64,000 nucleotides of DNA, from the NCBI RefSeq assembly GCF_011813015.1, contig NZ_QHLQ01000015.1, positions 35,939 through 99,938 on the forward strand, given 5' to 3'. A model generated the notes under the pieces. That model had not been told where the DNA came from. It did not search any database and saw only the letters and a program-made list of their open reading frames with translations. The DNA is from Parasedimentitalea denitrificans (lineage in GTDB: Bacteria > Pseudomonadota > Alphaproteobacteria > Rhodobacterales > Rhodobacteraceae). Both the position numbers and the translations under genes were made by a program. Each line of letters starts with the position of its first letter. The stretch's first letter is position 1. Of the stretch, positions 63,871-64,000 are shown piece by piece.

Positions 63871-64000
63871 CTATCCCTTCATGAGTTTTTGTATGTGTTT
63901 AGCGAACCAGTATGTGAGTGGTGCTCCGAGAACCAAGCCGACATATATTGAGTTTACGGGCGAGAGGACTGGCCAACCGATCCATGATGTGATGAGGGAA
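63871..64000 (-). CDS. Partial gene: C-terminus of a membrane protein
   Basis: An open frame enters from the right edge and ends at TAG (63871-63873). The 42 visible residues include two hydrophobic stretches, LITSWIGWPVLSPV and IYVGLVLGAPLTYWFA, then a basic end HIQKLMKG, as in a membrane protein C-terminus. It lies upstream of and in the same direction as the arsenic genes; identity unknown. Confidence 0.5.
   Translation of the reverse strand, partial: SLITSWIGWPVLSPVNSIYVGLVLGAPLTYWFAKHIQKLMKG

Noticed and set aside
1..64000. CRISPR arrays, insertion sequences, rRNA operons
   Set aside because: No regularly spaced repeats, transposase genes or rRNA sequence were recognised anywhere in the window.

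Overview
The window looks like chromosome of a marine alphaproteobacterium of the order Rhodobacterales (Roseobacter group). The reasons are a dmdA-acuI cluster for dimethylsulfoniopropionate (DMSP), a trgA-trgB-cysK locus as known from Rhodobacter sphaeroides, a two-piece (circularly permuted) tmRNA, an alphaproteobacterial SspB, an F-ATPase zeta inhibitor (DUF1476), a separate corrinoid subunit of methionine synthase, a fumC-DUF4169-RHH gene trio and a GTTC-N7-GTTC LexA box.

Layout: 0.25-1.4 kb acetate kinase, then a gene-poor stretch to about 3.16 kb. From 3164 to 10627 lies a small integrative element beside tRNA-Ser(GGA). It has a 15-bp direct repeat at its ends, matching arm-type repeats inside both ends, a P4-type tyrosine integrase, an AlpA-like regulator with overlapping small genes, an HTH gene that looks frameshifted at a G8 run, a zinc-ribbon protein, and two exported cargo proteins (trypsin-like protease, Sel1-repeat protein). 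From 10.8 to 16.6 kb: alaX (interrupted by an in-frame TGA), a large MscS channel, cysK, trgB and trgA. From 16.8 to 22.1 kb: a PLP enzyme, a VOC protein, acuI and dmdA with a divergent GntR regulator, and the two-piece ssrA gene. From 22.2 to 31.8 kb: a SnoaL-like protein, chrB-chrA, sspB, an exported protein, fumC with two small coupled genes, a P450 with an alpha/beta hydrolase, ccdA and a TusA-like gene.

From 32 to 49.5 kb: rne, a dctB-dctD two-component pair, purQ-purS-purC, the ATPase zeta subunit, the homocysteine and corrinoid parts of a split cobalamin methionine synthase with a SOS-boxed radical SAM gene between them, DUF1638, sufE, a lipoprotein, rnd, purN and purM. From 49.5 to 55.9 kb: an exported metallo-beta-lactamase-fold protein with a divergent LysR regulator, a CAU tRNA, a class III adenylate cyclase overlapping a truncated haemoglobin, a VPLPGG C-terminal-sorted surface protein with a Pro/Glu-rich partner, and a BTLCP protease. 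From 56 to 63.7 kb: a four-gene polyamine operon (speA, carboxyspermidine dehydrogenase, nspC, speB) and arsJ with its GAPDH partner. A membrane protein runs off the right edge.

Working themes: DMSP and sulfur metabolism (dmdA, acuI, cysK, sufE, TusA, split MetH), metal and metalloid resistance (chr, trg, ars), purine synthesis in three places, and protein quality control (ssrA and sspB only 3 kb apart). The least conventional items are the tRNA-Ser element, the globin-cyclase pair, the DctD-like regulator without a GAFTGA loop, and the interrupted alaX.
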